DNA of 64,000 nt from Methylorubrum rhodesianum (GTDB taxonomy: Bacteria > Pseudomonadota > Alphaproteobacteria > Rhizobiales > Beijerinckiaceae): contig NZ_JACHOS010000016.1 in the NCBI RefSeq assembly GCF_014199985.1, positions 62,001-126,000 on the forward strand, in the 5' to 3' direction. The notes below the pieces were generated by a model, which was not told where the DNA came from, ran no database searches, and saw nothing but the letters and a program-made list of their open reading frames with translations. Positions 36,758-45,396 of this stretch are shown one piece after another; positions within the stretch are counted from its first letter, which is position 1, and every line of letters begins with the position of its first letter. The translations under genes and the position numbers were made by a program.

Positions 36758-38031
36758 CTCGGGCTCCCATTGCTCGTAAGGTCGGTTGAGGCTGGATCCG
36801 GCGCGGTCCGTCGCGCACGCTGCGCGCGATCATCGGTTCCTCGTCCGTAGGGATGATCCGGGCGGCAAGGCGGGAGCCGTGCGGCAGCCCTGGGGACCGC
36901 TCGACATGTCGGCAGTCCCGTCGAGAGCGGACTTCGCCCAGGACGCGCTGCCCAGGACACGCTGCCCAGGATCCCGGCCCGCGCGGCCCCTCGGTCCCGC
37001 CGGTTTCGAAGACCCGGACCTTGAGGCTCGATGAGCCGGCGCTGGGGACGGAGGTCATCGCCTAGACCTAGAACCCGCCGCGCCCGCTCGGCGACGGCGA
37101 CCAGGGAGGCCACCGCGCAGGAGGCGAGACGGGTCAAACGCGCATCGGCCCGGCTGGTCAGGATGATGGGAACCCGCGCCCCGAGCACGATCCCGGCCGC
37201 GTCGGCGCCGGCCAGGAAAGTCAGGCTCTTCGCCAGGATGTTGCCCGCGACGAGGTCGGGAACAACGAGCACGTTGGCTCGTCCTGCCACGGGCGAGTGG
37301 ATCTTCTTGATCTGTGCCGCACCGAGATTGATGGCGTTGTCGAGGGCGAGGGGCCCGTCGAGCACCGCCCCGGTGATCTGCCCCCGGTCCGCCATCTTGC
37401 AGAGGGCGGCAGCGTCGAGCGTCGAGATCAATTTCGGGTTGACGGTCTCCATCGCCGACAGGATTGCGACCCGCACGGTCTCGACCCCGAGCGCGCGCGC
37501 GAGATCGATGGCGTTCTGCGTGATGTCGCGCTTCTCGTCGAGCGAGGGCGCGATGTTGACCGCGGCGTCCGTGACGATCAGAGGCGTCGGATGGCTGGGT
37601 ACGTCCATGACGTAGCAGTGGCTGAGGCGGCGAGCGGTGCGCAGGCCGCCCTCCCGGCGGACCACCGCGGCCATCAACTCGTCGGTGTGGAGGCTGCCCT
37701 TCATGAGTGCCTCGGCCTCGCCGGTGCGAGTGAGCGCGACCGCCCTCTCGGCCGCCTCGTGGCTGTGCGCGGCTTCGCAGAGGCGGAACGAGCTGATGTC
37801 GGCGCCGAGGGCCGCCGCGGCGGCCTCCACCTTCGCCTGCGCCCCGACCAGAATGGGTTCGATGATCCCGAGTTCCGCCGCTTCGAGCACGGCGACGAGG
37901 GCAGCCTCGTCGCAGGGATGAGCGACCGCGACCTTCAGCTTCGGCAGCGCCCGGGCAGTCGCGATCAGGTGGTCGTATTTCTCGTGACTGCGTGGCCCGG
38001 GCACGGGGAGCTCCAGTGTCGAGGTCGGCAC
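36745..38031 (-). CDS. Phosphate acetyl/butyryltransferase with probable readthrough C-terminus
   Basis: From GTG 38031 (AGAGGAG eight bases upstream) the protein carries a full PTA/PTB domain: YDHLIATARALPKLKVAVAH, MKGSLHTDELMAAVVRREGG, RRLSHCYVMDVPSHPTPLIV, KIHSPVAGRANVLVVPDLVA and GIVLGARVPIILTSRADARL. It should interconvert acetyl- (or butyryl-) phosphate and acyl-CoA. Homology ends near SCAVASLVAVAERARR (about 37074). The next 108 residues are Arg/Pro-rich, unlike the family. One base of shift in a GC run there would meet a TAG at once, so a frameshift that removed the normal stop is likely. A GATCAAG element lies upstream at 38213-38228. Confidence 0.82.
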   Translation of the reverse strand: MPTSTLELPVPGPRSHEKYDHLIATARALPKLKVAVAHPCDEAALVAVLEAAELGIIEPILVGAQAKVEAAAAALGADISSFRLCEAAHSHEAAERAVALTRTGEAEALMKGSLHTDELMAAVVRREGGLRTARRLSHCYVMDVPSHPTPLIVTDAAVNIAPSLDEKRDITQNAIDLARALGVETVRVAILSAMETVNPKLISTLDAAALCKMADRGQITGAVLDGPLALDNAINLGAAQIKKIHSPVAGRANVLVVPDLVAGNILAKSLTFLAGADAAGIVLGARVPIILTSRADARLTRLASCAVASLVAVAERARRVLGLGDDLRPQRRLIEPQGPGLRNRRDRGAARAGILGSVSWAARPGRSPLSTGLPTCRAVPRAAARLPPCRPDHPYGRGTDDRAQRARRTAPDPASTDLTSNGSPRWKR

Positions 38032-38212
38032 GATGGTCTCCTCTGGACTTCTACGGATAGGATTCGGGGCTTCGCGACGTCTCCAGACGGACGATCGAAG
38101 CCTGTCCGGTCGGGCGCCGCCGTGCCCAACCCGATCGCGTCGCACACGAATTTGCCCGGCCATCTTCGGCGCGTCGACAGGCATGAACTCATACGCTTCT
38201 GAGCGATTCTTA

Positions 38213-38228
38213 CTTGATCGGAGGGGAC
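38213..38228 (-). promoter_or_regulatory. GATCAAG element upstream of the phosphotransacetylase gene (copy 7)
   Basis: In minus orientation GTCCC-CTCC-GATCAAG is an exact match to the consensus. It points at the gene starting at 38031, about 180 bases away. A -10-like TATGAG starts 19 bases after the element. The rest of 38032-38489 holds no gene I can support. Confidence 0.68.
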
Positions 38229-38489
38229 GCGGCCGGTCGATTCATCCGGCGGAGCCCGGCTACACATCTGACTTTGATCATCGCCGCCGCCGAACAGCAC
38301 TCTCGCGAGCTGGCGGGCACCGTCACGGATCCGACGGCGAGAGCGGTCCCGGCAGGGTCAGTGCGGCTCATCGGCCTGTCCATCCGCCCGAAACCGCTCA
38401 CTTCCCCGACCATCGGCTGCGGCGGGACCGAGCGGCACGATCGGACGCGAACGGCGCCCTGCGGAAGCCGCGGGACGGACTTGAATGAT

Positions 38490-38508
38490 TATCAGCTAAT
38501 TGATAGCT
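38490..38508. promoter_or_regulatory. Probable MarR operator
   Basis: Two interlocked inverted repeats are present: TATCA-N6-TGATA (38490-38505) and AGCTA-N5-TAGCT (38494-38508). They sit in a short AT-rich island about 60 bases before the MarR start. Position and symmetry suit an autoregulatory MarR site. Confidence 0.6.
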
Positions 38509-38569
38509 TCCTACTCGTACATTTCTGAAGCCTTGGGCACCATGGTCCAGGGACGAGGCGGACGGGTCG

Positions 38570-39058
38570 ATGGCCGACGAGACGTTACGCGGCCTGCGTC
38601 TGGCCTACACCCACACGCTTCTGCTGTCCGGGCGTCAGTGGCGCCGCCTCGCCAATGCGGCGACGGAGGCGCATGGCATCTCCGAAGCGAAGGCGCTGCC
38701 GCTGGTTCTGATCGGGCGGCTGGGGGGCGAGCCGCGCCAGAACGCCCTGGCGGAGGCGGTGGGCATCGAGGGACCGTCGCTGGTCCGCCTCCTCGACCAG
38801 TTGGAGGCGGCCGGTCTCGTCCAGCGCCGGGAGGACCCGAGCGACCGACGCGCGAAGGTTCTGAGCCTGACGCCCGCCGGTGACACCGTCGTCTCCCGGA
38901 TCGAGGCCGATCTCGACCGGCTCCGTGAGACCGCCTTCGCGGGCGTCAGCGCCGCCGACCTCGAGGCCGGCCTGCGGGTGTTCCGGGCCCTCCAGCGTCA
39001 TGTCGGTGGCGGCGCGGAAGCCGAGGCGGACGCGGGCAGTCGGGAGCGAGCGGGATGA
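38570..39058 (+). CDS. MarR-family transcriptional regulator
   Basis: The 162-residue protein has the MarR winged helix: QNALAEAVGIEGPSLVRLLDQLEAAGLVQRR for the recognition helix and EDPSDRRAKVLSLTPAGD for the wing with the D-x-R-A-K hallmark. Its stop overlaps the FUSC start (ATGA), so it is the first gene of the efflux operon and most likely its repressor. An aromatic acid or similar phenolic ligand is typical for such pairs, but is not shown here. Confidence 0.88.
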   Translation: MADETLRGLRLAYTHTLLLSGRQWRRLANAATEAHGISEAKALPLVLIGRLGGEPRQNALAEAVGIEGPSLVRLLDQLEAAGLVQRREDPSDRRAKVLSLTPAGDTVVSRIEADLDRLRETAFAGVSAADLEAGLRVFRALQRHVGGGAEAEADAGSRERAG

Positions 39059-41103
39059 CCGTTCCAGGCTGGCGCGACTGGGCCTTCTCGCTCAAGACCT
39101 TCGGGGCCGGCATGCTGGCCCTGTACCTCGCGTTCTGGATCGACCTGCCCAAACCCTACTGGGCGCTGGGCACCGTCTACATCACGAGCCAGGTCCTGGC
39201 CGGTGCCACCCGCTCGAAGGCGCTCTACCGGGTGCTCGGCACCCTGCTCGGGGCCGTCGTCTCGGTCGTCCTCGTGCCGAACCTCGCCAGCGCGCCGGAA
39301 CTGCTGACGGTCGCGATCGCGCTCTGGGTCGCCTTCTGCCTGTACGTCTCGTTGCTCGACCGCACGCCGCGCAGCTACCTGATGATGCTCGGCGGCTACA
39401 CAGCGGCCCTGATCGGGTTTCCCAGCGTGGCCGAGCCCGGCACGATGTTCGACACCGCGGTGGCCCGCACCGAGGAGATCACCCTCGGGATCCTCTGCGC
39501 CAGCCTCGTCAACACGGTCGTGCTGCCGCAATCGGTGGCGCCCATGATCGCGAGCCGGCTCGACCTGTGGCTCAGCGGAGCGCGCGGCTGGGTAATCGAG
39601 GTTCTCGGCCGCAATCGCACGGGCGAGGACAGTCAGGCCAAGCGCCTGCGGCTCGCCGCCGAGGCGGTGGCGTTCGATGCCCTGGCGACGCCGCTGCGCT
39701 ACGACATGACCGGCGCCGAGCGCTCGGCCGACGCCATGGCGACGCTGCGCCAGCACATGCTGATGTTCCTGCCTATCGCCTCGGCGATCGCCGACCGCAT
39801 CGAGGCGCTGCAGCGGGCAGGCGCGTTGCCGCAGCCCGTGCGCGGCCTCCTCGACGACATGGCGGACTGGCTCGGCACGGGAACGACCGATCCGGCGCAG
39901 GCCCGGCGCCTCAAGGCGAGCGCGAGCGCGCTGGAGCCCGAGTTCGGAGAGCGCCCGTCCTGGAACGACCTCGTGCTCGCAAGCCTCCTGGCGCGCCTGC
40001 GCGACTTCATCGACCTGCGCCAGGACACCCGCCTGCTGCAGCGCCACGTCGCCGACGGGACGCCCCTGACGGAGACCCTCGCCTTCCGCTACACCGCAGC
40101 CGCGCGCACGATCCGTCACCGGGATCACGGCATGGCCTTCCTGTCCGGGCTCGGCGTGTTCCTCTCGATCGTGCTCACCTGCGCGATCTGGATCGCGACC
40201 GGCTGGCCCGACGGGGCCGGAGCCCCGATGATGGCGGCGGTCGGATGCAGCTTCTTCGCGGCGCAGGACGACCCGGCGCCGTTCATCGTCAGCTTCGCCA
40301 ATTCCGCGATTCTCGGGGCGCTCGGAGCGGGGGCCTACCTGTTCGCCGTCCTGCCCCTCGCGACCACCTTCGAGATGCTGGCGCTGGCGCTCGCGCCCGG
40401 GCTTCTGCTCTGCGGGGTCTTCATGGCGCAGCCGAAGACGGCTCCCCTGGCGATGGGCGCCGCCGTCAACGGCTCGGCCATGATCGCCCTCCAGGGCAGC
40501 TACACCGGGGAGTTCGCGGCCTTCACCAATTCCGCGATCGCCGTCATCCTCGGGATGTGGTCGGCGGCCGTCGTCACGCGGCTCGTCCGCTCGGTCGGCG
40601 CCGGCTGGTCGGCCCGTCGCCTGCGCGCGGTCAACCGGCGCAGCCTCGCCGAGGCGGCGGAGCGGCGCGGCGCGCAGAACGGCCTCGAACTGGCGGCCCT
40701 TATGCTCGACCGCGTCGGGCTGATCGCGCCGCGCCTCGCCGCCCTGCCGCCGGACGATGCGGAATGGACCGCCGACCTCCTCGCCGAGGTGCGCGTCGGC
40801 ATCAACGTGGTCGAACTGCGCCGTGACCGGCATCGGCTCTCGGCCTCGGCGCGCGGCGCCGTCGAGGCGCTTCTCGCCGCGCTCGCGCGCCATTTCGGGA
40901 GCGGAGCGCCCGGCTCGTCCGGTCGGCCCGATCCCCTCCTCGACATCCTCGACAGGGCGCTCGACGCGGTCTCGGCCGACGCCCGGCAGGCCGCCGGGCG
41001 CGCGGCGCTGATGGGTCTCGTCGGCATCCGCCGCGGCCTGTTCCCGGAGGCGCCCCCCTACGGCGCGCGCCGCCCCGCCACCGAACCGGGTCTCGCGGCA
41101 TGA
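39055..41103 (+). CDS. FUSC-family aromatic acid efflux pump (AaeB-like)
   Basis: The 682-residue protein has two membrane blocks, about residues 10-160 and 355-505. They carry FUSC features such as FWIDLPKPYWALGTVYITSQ, KALYRVLGTLLGAVVSVVLV and ATGWPDGAGAPMMAAVGCSFF, each block followed by a cytoplasmic helical domain. This matches AaeB/fusaric-acid-resistance transporters that expel aromatic acids. The neighbouring DUF1656 and HlyD genes complete the usual AaeXAB set. Confidence 0.9.
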   Translation: MTVPGWRDWAFSLKTFGAGMLALYLAFWIDLPKPYWALGTVYITSQVLAGATRSKALYRVLGTLLGAVVSVVLVPNLASAPELLTVAIALWVAFCLYVSLLDRTPRSYLMMLGGYTAALIGFPSVAEPGTMFDTAVARTEEITLGILCASLVNTVVLPQSVAPMIASRLDLWLSGARGWVIEVLGRNRTGEDSQAKRLRLAAEAVAFDALATPLRYDMTGAERSADAMATLRQHMLMFLPIASAIADRIEALQRAGALPQPVRGLLDDMADWLGTGTTDPAQARRLKASASALEPEFGERPSWNDLVLASLLARLRDFIDLRQDTRLLQRHVADGTPLTETLAFRYTAAARTIRHRDHGMAFLSGLGVFLSIVLTCAIWIATGWPDGAGAPMMAAVGCSFFAAQDDPAPFIVSFANSAILGALGAGAYLFAVLPLATTFEMLALALAPGLLLCGVFMAQPKTAPLAMGAAVNGSAMIALQGSYTGEFAAFTNSAIAVILGMWSAAVVTRLVRSVGAGWSARRLRAVNRRSLAEAAERRGAQNGLELAALMLDRVGLIAPRLAALPPDDAEWTADLLAEVRVGINVVELRRDRHRLSASARGAVEALLAALARHFGSGAPGSSGRPDPLLDILDRALDAVSADARQAAGRAALMGLVGIRRGLFPEAPPYGARRPATEPGLAA

Positions 41104-41309
41104 CGGGCGAATTCGATCTCTACGGCGTCTTCGTCCCGAGCCTCGCGGCCTGGATGCTCATCGCCTTCGCCATCAGCGTGCCGCTCCGGCGGGTCTTGGC
41201 CGGAATCGGCCTCTACCGTCTCGTCTGGCACCGGCCGCTCTTCGACCTCGCCCTCTACGTGCTCCTGCTCGGCGCGGTCGTCGCGGTGGCAGTACCGCTC
41301 ACCTCGTGA
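41100..41309 (+). CDS. DUF1656 small membrane protein (AaeX-like)
   Basis: A 69-residue protein with two membrane segments (YGVFVPSLAAWMLIAFAISV and LFDLALYVLLLGAVVAVAVP) separated by a charged loop with RLVWHRPLFD. This is typical of DUF1656/AaeX proteins. It overlaps the FUSC stop by four bases (ATGA). The role in the pump is not well defined. Confidence 0.88.
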   Translation: MTGEFDLYGVFVPSLAAWMLIAFAISVPLRRVLAGIGLYRLVWHRPLFDLALYVLLLGAVVAVAVPLTS

Positions 41310-41357
41310 GCGGGCGAGCCCCGCTCGCCCCGCTTCTCCCCTGTCCGGATCCCTCCC

Positions 41358-42302
41358 ATGCCCCGGTTCCTCGCCCTCGCCTTCCGTCTCCTCGTCACGC
41401 TCGGGATGGTGGCGGTCGCCGTGGTCGTGGGGCTGGCGCTGTGGGACTACTACATGGAAGCCCCGTGGACCCGGGACGGGCGCGTGCGCGCCGACGTCGT
41501 CGCCGTCGCCCCCGACGTCTCGGGCCTCGTCACCGAAGTCCTGGTCCAGGACAATCAGATCGTGAAGCGCGGCGACGTGCTGTTCCGCATCGATCCCGAT
41601 CGCTTCGCCCTCGCCCTGCGGCAGGCCGAGGCGATGGTCGCCGGCAAGCAGGCGACGATGGAGCAGGCGGCGGCCGACTACGCCCGCTACGCGAAACTCA
41701 GCGACGCCGCCGTGTCGCAGCAGAGGGTCGAGGCGGCCCGGGCGACCGATCTGGAGGCCAAGGCCGCTTACGGGCAGGCGACCGCCGACCGGGATCTGGC
41801 CAGGCTCAACCTCGAACGCTCCGCCGTGAAGGCCTCGGTCAACGGCCGCATCACCAACATGGAATTGCGGCCCGGCGCCTACGTCACCACCGGCCGGGGC
41901 GTGATGGCGCTCATCGACAGCGACACGCTGCGGGTCGAGGGCTATTTCGAGGAGACCAAGCTGCCGCGCATCCATGTCGGGGACCGGGCCCGCATCCGGC
42001 TGATGGGCGAGAGCGCTACGCTGACGGGCCGCGTCGAGAGCTTCGCGGGCGGGATCGAGGACCGCGAGCGCACGGCCGGGTCCAACCTGCTCGCCAGCGT
42101 GAACCCGACCTTCGCCTGGGTGCGCCTCGCCCAGCGCATCCCGGTCCGGATCAAGCTCGACAGCGTCGCCGACGAGGTCCGGCTCGTCTCCGGCCGCACG
42201 GCGACGGTCGCCGTCGAGCCGGAGGGCGAGGCGCCGGGTTTCGACCTGTTCCGGTTCCGGCGCCGGGAGCCGGCCCCCGCCGCCCAGGACGGGAGGCGCT
42301 GA
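41358..42302 (+). CDS. HlyD-family adaptor of the FUSC pump (AaeA-like)
   Basis: The 314 residues hold one N-terminal membrane anchor (RLLVTLGMVAVAVVVGLALW) and the family start YYMEAPWTRDGRVRADVVAV. The adaptor body includes VTEVLVQDNQIVKRGDVLF, NLERSAVKASVNGRITNMEL and LRVEGYFEETKLPRIHVGDR. It joins the FUSC pump to an outer-membrane channel. The gene lies 48 bases after DUF1656 on the same strand. Confidence 0.9.
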   Translation: MPRFLALAFRLLVTLGMVAVAVVVGLALWDYYMEAPWTRDGRVRADVVAVAPDVSGLVTEVLVQDNQIVKRGDVLFRIDPDRFALALRQAEAMVAGKQATMEQAAADYARYAKLSDAAVSQQRVEAARATDLEAKAAYGQATADRDLARLNLERSAVKASVNGRITNMELRPGAYVTTGRGVMALIDSDTLRVEGYFEETKLPRIHVGDRARIRLMGESATLTGRVESFAGGIEDRERTAGSNLLASVNPTFAWVRLAQRIPVRIKLDSVADEVRLVSGRTATVAVEPEGEAPGFDLFRFRRREPAPAAQDGRR

Positions 42303-42353
42303 GGATCGGACGCGCCGATCAACCCGCGCTGCTCCAACCGCGCCGACCGGCCG

Positions 42354-43715
42354 CTACCGCGCGCCTGGGCCGGGGTCGCCGGGAGCGATCCAGGGGCCTG
42401 CGGCGGCCAGCATGGTCTCCACGCCGGTGCGCAGGGTCGGATCGAGGACCGGAGCGAATTCCGGCGAATGGTTCGACGGAAGCGCGTTGAGGGTTCCGGC
42501 CCGCTCCGCCTCGGCGTAGAGCGCCGGGTCGGTGCCGCCGACGAACCAGAAGACCGAGGGCACGCTCCAGGCGCGGGCGAGCACGGTGAAATCCTCGCTC
42601 GCCGCCGCATTGCCGGCGGGCTGCACCCGCTCCGCCCCGAGGCGCCGCTTCAGGGCCTGGCTCACCGTCTGCGTGGCCGCGTCGTCGTTCACCGTCAGGG
42701 GGAATTGTCCGAGCATGGTGATGAGGGGCGGCTTCGGGGCTCCCGAGATCGCCGCCTCGCCGTCGACGACGCGCTTGACCGACGCGAGCACCCGATCGCG
42801 CACGCGATCGTCGAAGGTGCGGATATTGAGCTGGAGTTCGGCCTGATCCGGGATGATGTTGGCGCTCGTCCCGGCCTGCATCGCGCCGACCGTGACGACC
42901 GCCCCGTCGGTCATGGCGACCTCCCGCGAGACGATGGTCTGGAGGCGCATCACCGTCGCGGCGGCCATGACGACGGGATCGACGGTCGATTCCGGCCCGG
43001 AGCCGTGTCCGCCGCGTCCGTACAGCGTCACCTTGAGGCTGTCACTGCGGGAGAGAACGGGGCCGCTCTTGAGGCGAACCTGACCGGCGGGAAACGGCAG
43101 AACGTGCTGCCCCAGCACCACGTCCGGCTTCGGGAAGCGCTGGACCAAGCCGTCCTCGACCATGGCCTTGGCCCCCTCGCCGATCTCCTCGCCGGGTTGG
43201 AACACGGCCATGACGGTCCCGCGCCAGCCGTCGCGATGGGCCGCCAGGATCTGTGTCGCGCCCATCAGCCAGGTCACGTGCAGGTCGTGGCCGCAGGAAT
43301 GCGCGACCGGCGATGCCCGGCCGGAGGCCGGGTCGGTCCCGGTCCGGGTGCTGGCATAGGGCAGGCCGGTATTCTCCTTCATCGGCAGCGCGTCCATGTC
43401 CGCGCGCAACAGGACGGTGGGTCCGTCGCCGTTGCGCAGGAGCCCGACGACGCCCGTTCCGCCCACGCCCTCGGTAACCTCGAACCCGAGATCCTTCAGC
43501 CAGCGCGCCGCGATGCCGGCCGTGCGCCGCTCCTGCATGGAGAGTTCGGGATGGGCATGGAGATCCTCGTAGATCCCCCTCAACGTCGCGAGCTGCGCGT
43601 CGGTCGGTCCGGGCAGACTCACCGGCTCGGCCGCGGCCGGCGCCGCGCCCACGAGGGCCGACAGCACGAGGAGCACGGCTCGGGCCGGTGCGCCGCAAAC
43701 ATCCCGTATGACCAT
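42354..43715 (-). CDS. Exported M20-family amidohydrolase (hippurate hydrolase-like)
   Basis: The 453-residue protein has a signal peptide (ARAVLLVLSALVGAAPAAAEP), so unlike most family members it is exported. M20D motifs are LHAHPELSMQERRTAG, VLLRADMDALPMKENTG, VAHSCGHDLHVTWLMGA (metal ligands Cys/His), AVFQPGEEIGEGAKAMV and VLGQHVLPFPAGQV. It probably removes an acyl group from an amino acid or peptide in the periplasm. The substrate is unknown. It is convergent with the FUSC operon. Confidence 0.88.
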   Translation of the reverse strand: MVIRDVCGAPARAVLLVLSALVGAAPAAAEPVSLPGPTDAQLATLRGIYEDLHAHPELSMQERRTAGIAARWLKDLGFEVTEGVGGTGVVGLLRNGDGPTVLLRADMDALPMKENTGLPYASTRTGTDPASGRASPVAHSCGHDLHVTWLMGATQILAAHRDGWRGTVMAVFQPGEEIGEGAKAMVEDGLVQRFPKPDVVLGQHVLPFPAGQVRLKSGPVLSRSDSLKVTLYGRGGHGSGPESTVDPVVMAAATVMRLQTIVSREVAMTDGAVVTVGAMQAGTSANIIPDQAELQLNIRTFDDRVRDRVLASVKRVVDGEAAISGAPKPPLITMLGQFPLTVNDDAATQTVSQALKRRLGAERVQPAGNAAASEDFTVLARAWSVPSVFWFVGGTDPALYAEAERAGTLNALPSNHSPEFAPVLDPTLRTGVETMLAAAGPWIAPGDPGPGAR

Positions 43716-43810
43716 CGTGGTCCTCCTTCAGCCGAACCGCGGGACGCCCCCTTCGACGATGCTCAGCTCCGACGGGGCCGCGCGAGCGCGGCGCGAAAGG
43801 AGCGGCCCCC

Positions 43811-44440
43811 TCAATTATAGGGAAGGCGGCTCCGGGGACGATATCGCGGCAGCGTCCAGCCCCGCCGGAGGGAGACCGCCCGCAGGAGCAGGGCGACGAG
43901 GAAGCCGGAGCCGAGCGCGAGTTCCCGCGGCGCGCCGAGCGCGGCGAGCGACACGTAGGCGACCGCACCGGCTCCCGCCGCCGAGGCATAGATCTCCCGG
44001 CTGAGGATCACCGGACTGTCGCCTCCGAGGAGGTCGCGGATGACGCCCCCGAAGGTCGCGGTCACCACACCCATGACGACGGCCACGGCTCCGCTCGCTC
44101 CGGCCTGGATCGCCTTCTCGGCGCCGGCCACCGCGAAGAGCGCGAGGCCGAGGGCATCGAGCCGGATCAGGGCGCGGTAGCGGGATTGCGGGATGTGGGC
44201 GACGAAGAACACGGCGCAGGAGACGACCAGGCACGCGAGGAGGTAGGCGGGCCGCTGCGTCCAGAAGACGGGCGATCCGAGCAGCAGGTCGCGGAGCGTC
44301 CCGCCCCCGATCCCCGTCGCGGTGCCCAGCATCGCGAAGCCGACGAAGTCCATCTGCTTGCGGGAGGCCACGAGGGCTCCGGTGATCGTGAAGACGATCA
44401 CCCCGAGCCAGTCCAGGGTTGCGGTCGCAGTCTCGAACAT
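43811..44440 (-). CDS. TRIC/YadS-type cation channel family protein (UPF0126)
   Basis: The 209-residue membrane protein has seven hydrophobic segments and the two internally repeated family motifs: VFTITGALVASRKQMDFVGF with GTATGIGGGTLRDLLLG, then ALFAVAGAEKAIQAG with GVVTATFGGVIRDLLGG. Prokaryotic TRIC proteins are trimeric monovalent-cation channels; some relatives have been linked to glycine transport. The latter is worth noting given the glycine riboswitch about 1 kb upstream on the same strand. Confidence 0.88.
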   Translation of the reverse strand: MFETATATLDWLGVIVFTITGALVASRKQMDFVGFAMLGTATGIGGGTLRDLLLGSPVFWTQRPAYLLACLVVSCAVFFVAHIPQSRYRALIRLDALGLALFAVAGAEKAIQAGASGAVAVVMGVVTATFGGVIRDLLGGDSPVILSREIYASAAGAGAVAYVSLAALGAPRELALGSGFLVALLLRAVSLRRGWTLPRYRPRSRLPYN

Positions 44441-44488
44441 CGTTCTCAGTCCAGCCGGGGATCCGGGTCGTCGGGGGTACGGAGGGGG

Positions 44489-45220
44489 CTAGCGGAAGAG
44501 CAGCACCTGGTTGTCGGCCCGGGAGGGGCCGTCCCACTCGCGCTGCACCATCACCTCGGGCTGCGAGGATTTCACGACGACCGTCGTACCGAGCGGAACC
44601 CGGCCGTACAGGTCGTGGATGTCCTCGTTGAGGAGCCGGATGCAGCCCGAAGAATCGGTGCCGCCGACGGTCCAGGGCTCGTTGGTGCCGTGGATGCGGT
44701 ACAGCGTGTCCCGCTCGCCCTGGTAGAGGTAGAGCGCGCGGCATCCGAGCGGGTTGTGGATGCCGGGCTCGACGTAGCGCGGGATGTCGGGCCGCCGCTT
44801 CAGCATGGCCGGCGTCGGGCGCCAGCCCGGCCATTTCGCCTTGCGTTTGACCACCGCGATACCCGACCACGTGAAGCCGGCCCGGCCCACCCCGATCCCG
44901 TAGCGCAGCGCGGTCCGGTCCTCGCGGACGAGGAAGAGGAAGCGCTCGTGCGTGTCGACGACCAGCGTCCCTGCGCGCTCGGGGCCGTCGTAATCCACGA
45001 TCTGCCTGCGGAACTCCGCCGGAACGAGGGTCAGGTCGACCATCGGCACGTTGAAGGGTTCATCCGGGATCTCGCCGATGAACCACGCGTCGCGGTTCGC
45101 GGCCCGCTCGACGGGATCCGGCGCCTTCGGGACCGGCTCGGACTCCCAGAAGAAGGCCTGCGCGCGGGCCGGCGCGAGACAGGCGGCGGCGAGGAGAAGA
45201 GAGCGGCGGGTGGCCAGCAT
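44489..45220 (-). CDS. L,D-transpeptidase (YkuD domain)
   Basis: About 243 residues from ATG 45220 (MLATRRSLLLAAACLAPARA signal peptide). The YkuD core has GTLVVDTHERFLFLVRED near its start and the active site YRIHGTNEPWTVGGTDSSGCIRL (His, then Ser-Gly-Cys-x-Arg; Cys is the nucleophile). It ends with PLGTTVVVKSS. Such enzymes form 3-3 crosslinks or attach proteins to peptidoglycan in the periplasm. The leader region contains a tandem glycine riboswitch about 290 bases upstream. The open frame runs further upstream, but that part is leader. The TRIC/YadS gene follows after 48 bases. Confidence 0.9.
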   Translation of the reverse strand: MLATRRSLLLAAACLAPARAQAFFWESEPVPKAPDPVERAANRDAWFIGEIPDEPFNVPMVDLTLVPAEFRRQIVDYDGPERAGTLVVDTHERFLFLVREDRTALRYGIGVGRAGFTWSGIAVVKRKAKWPGWRPTPAMLKRRPDIPRYVEPGIHNPLGCRALYLYQGERDTLYRIHGTNEPWTVGGTDSSGCIRLLNEDIHDLYGRVPLGTTVVVKSSQPEVMVQREWDGPSRADNQVLLFR

Positions 45221-45396
45221 CGTCGTGGCTCCAGTTGATGGTTCGATGGTCCGCGCATCGCCGGGGCCTGTCCGACCAGGCCGAGGGACGATGTCCGGGC
45301 AGGCGTCAGGATCCAGGCTCGAAGGACGAGCCTGCCGGTCGAGCGGATCGCGAGGGGCAGGAGAGGCCGGCTGGGCGGCGGGGCGTGCCAACCTGA

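Noticed and set aside
37965..38184. Upstream extension of the phosphotransacetylase frame to an ATG at 38184
   Set aside because: The extra 51 residues are Arg-rich and unlike the family, while GTG at 38031 has a strong ribosome site and fits the domain start.
45221..45391. N-terminal extension of the L,D-transpeptidase frame to 45391
   Set aside because: It precedes a clean signal peptide at 45220 and overlaps leader RNA structure, so it is untranslated leader.
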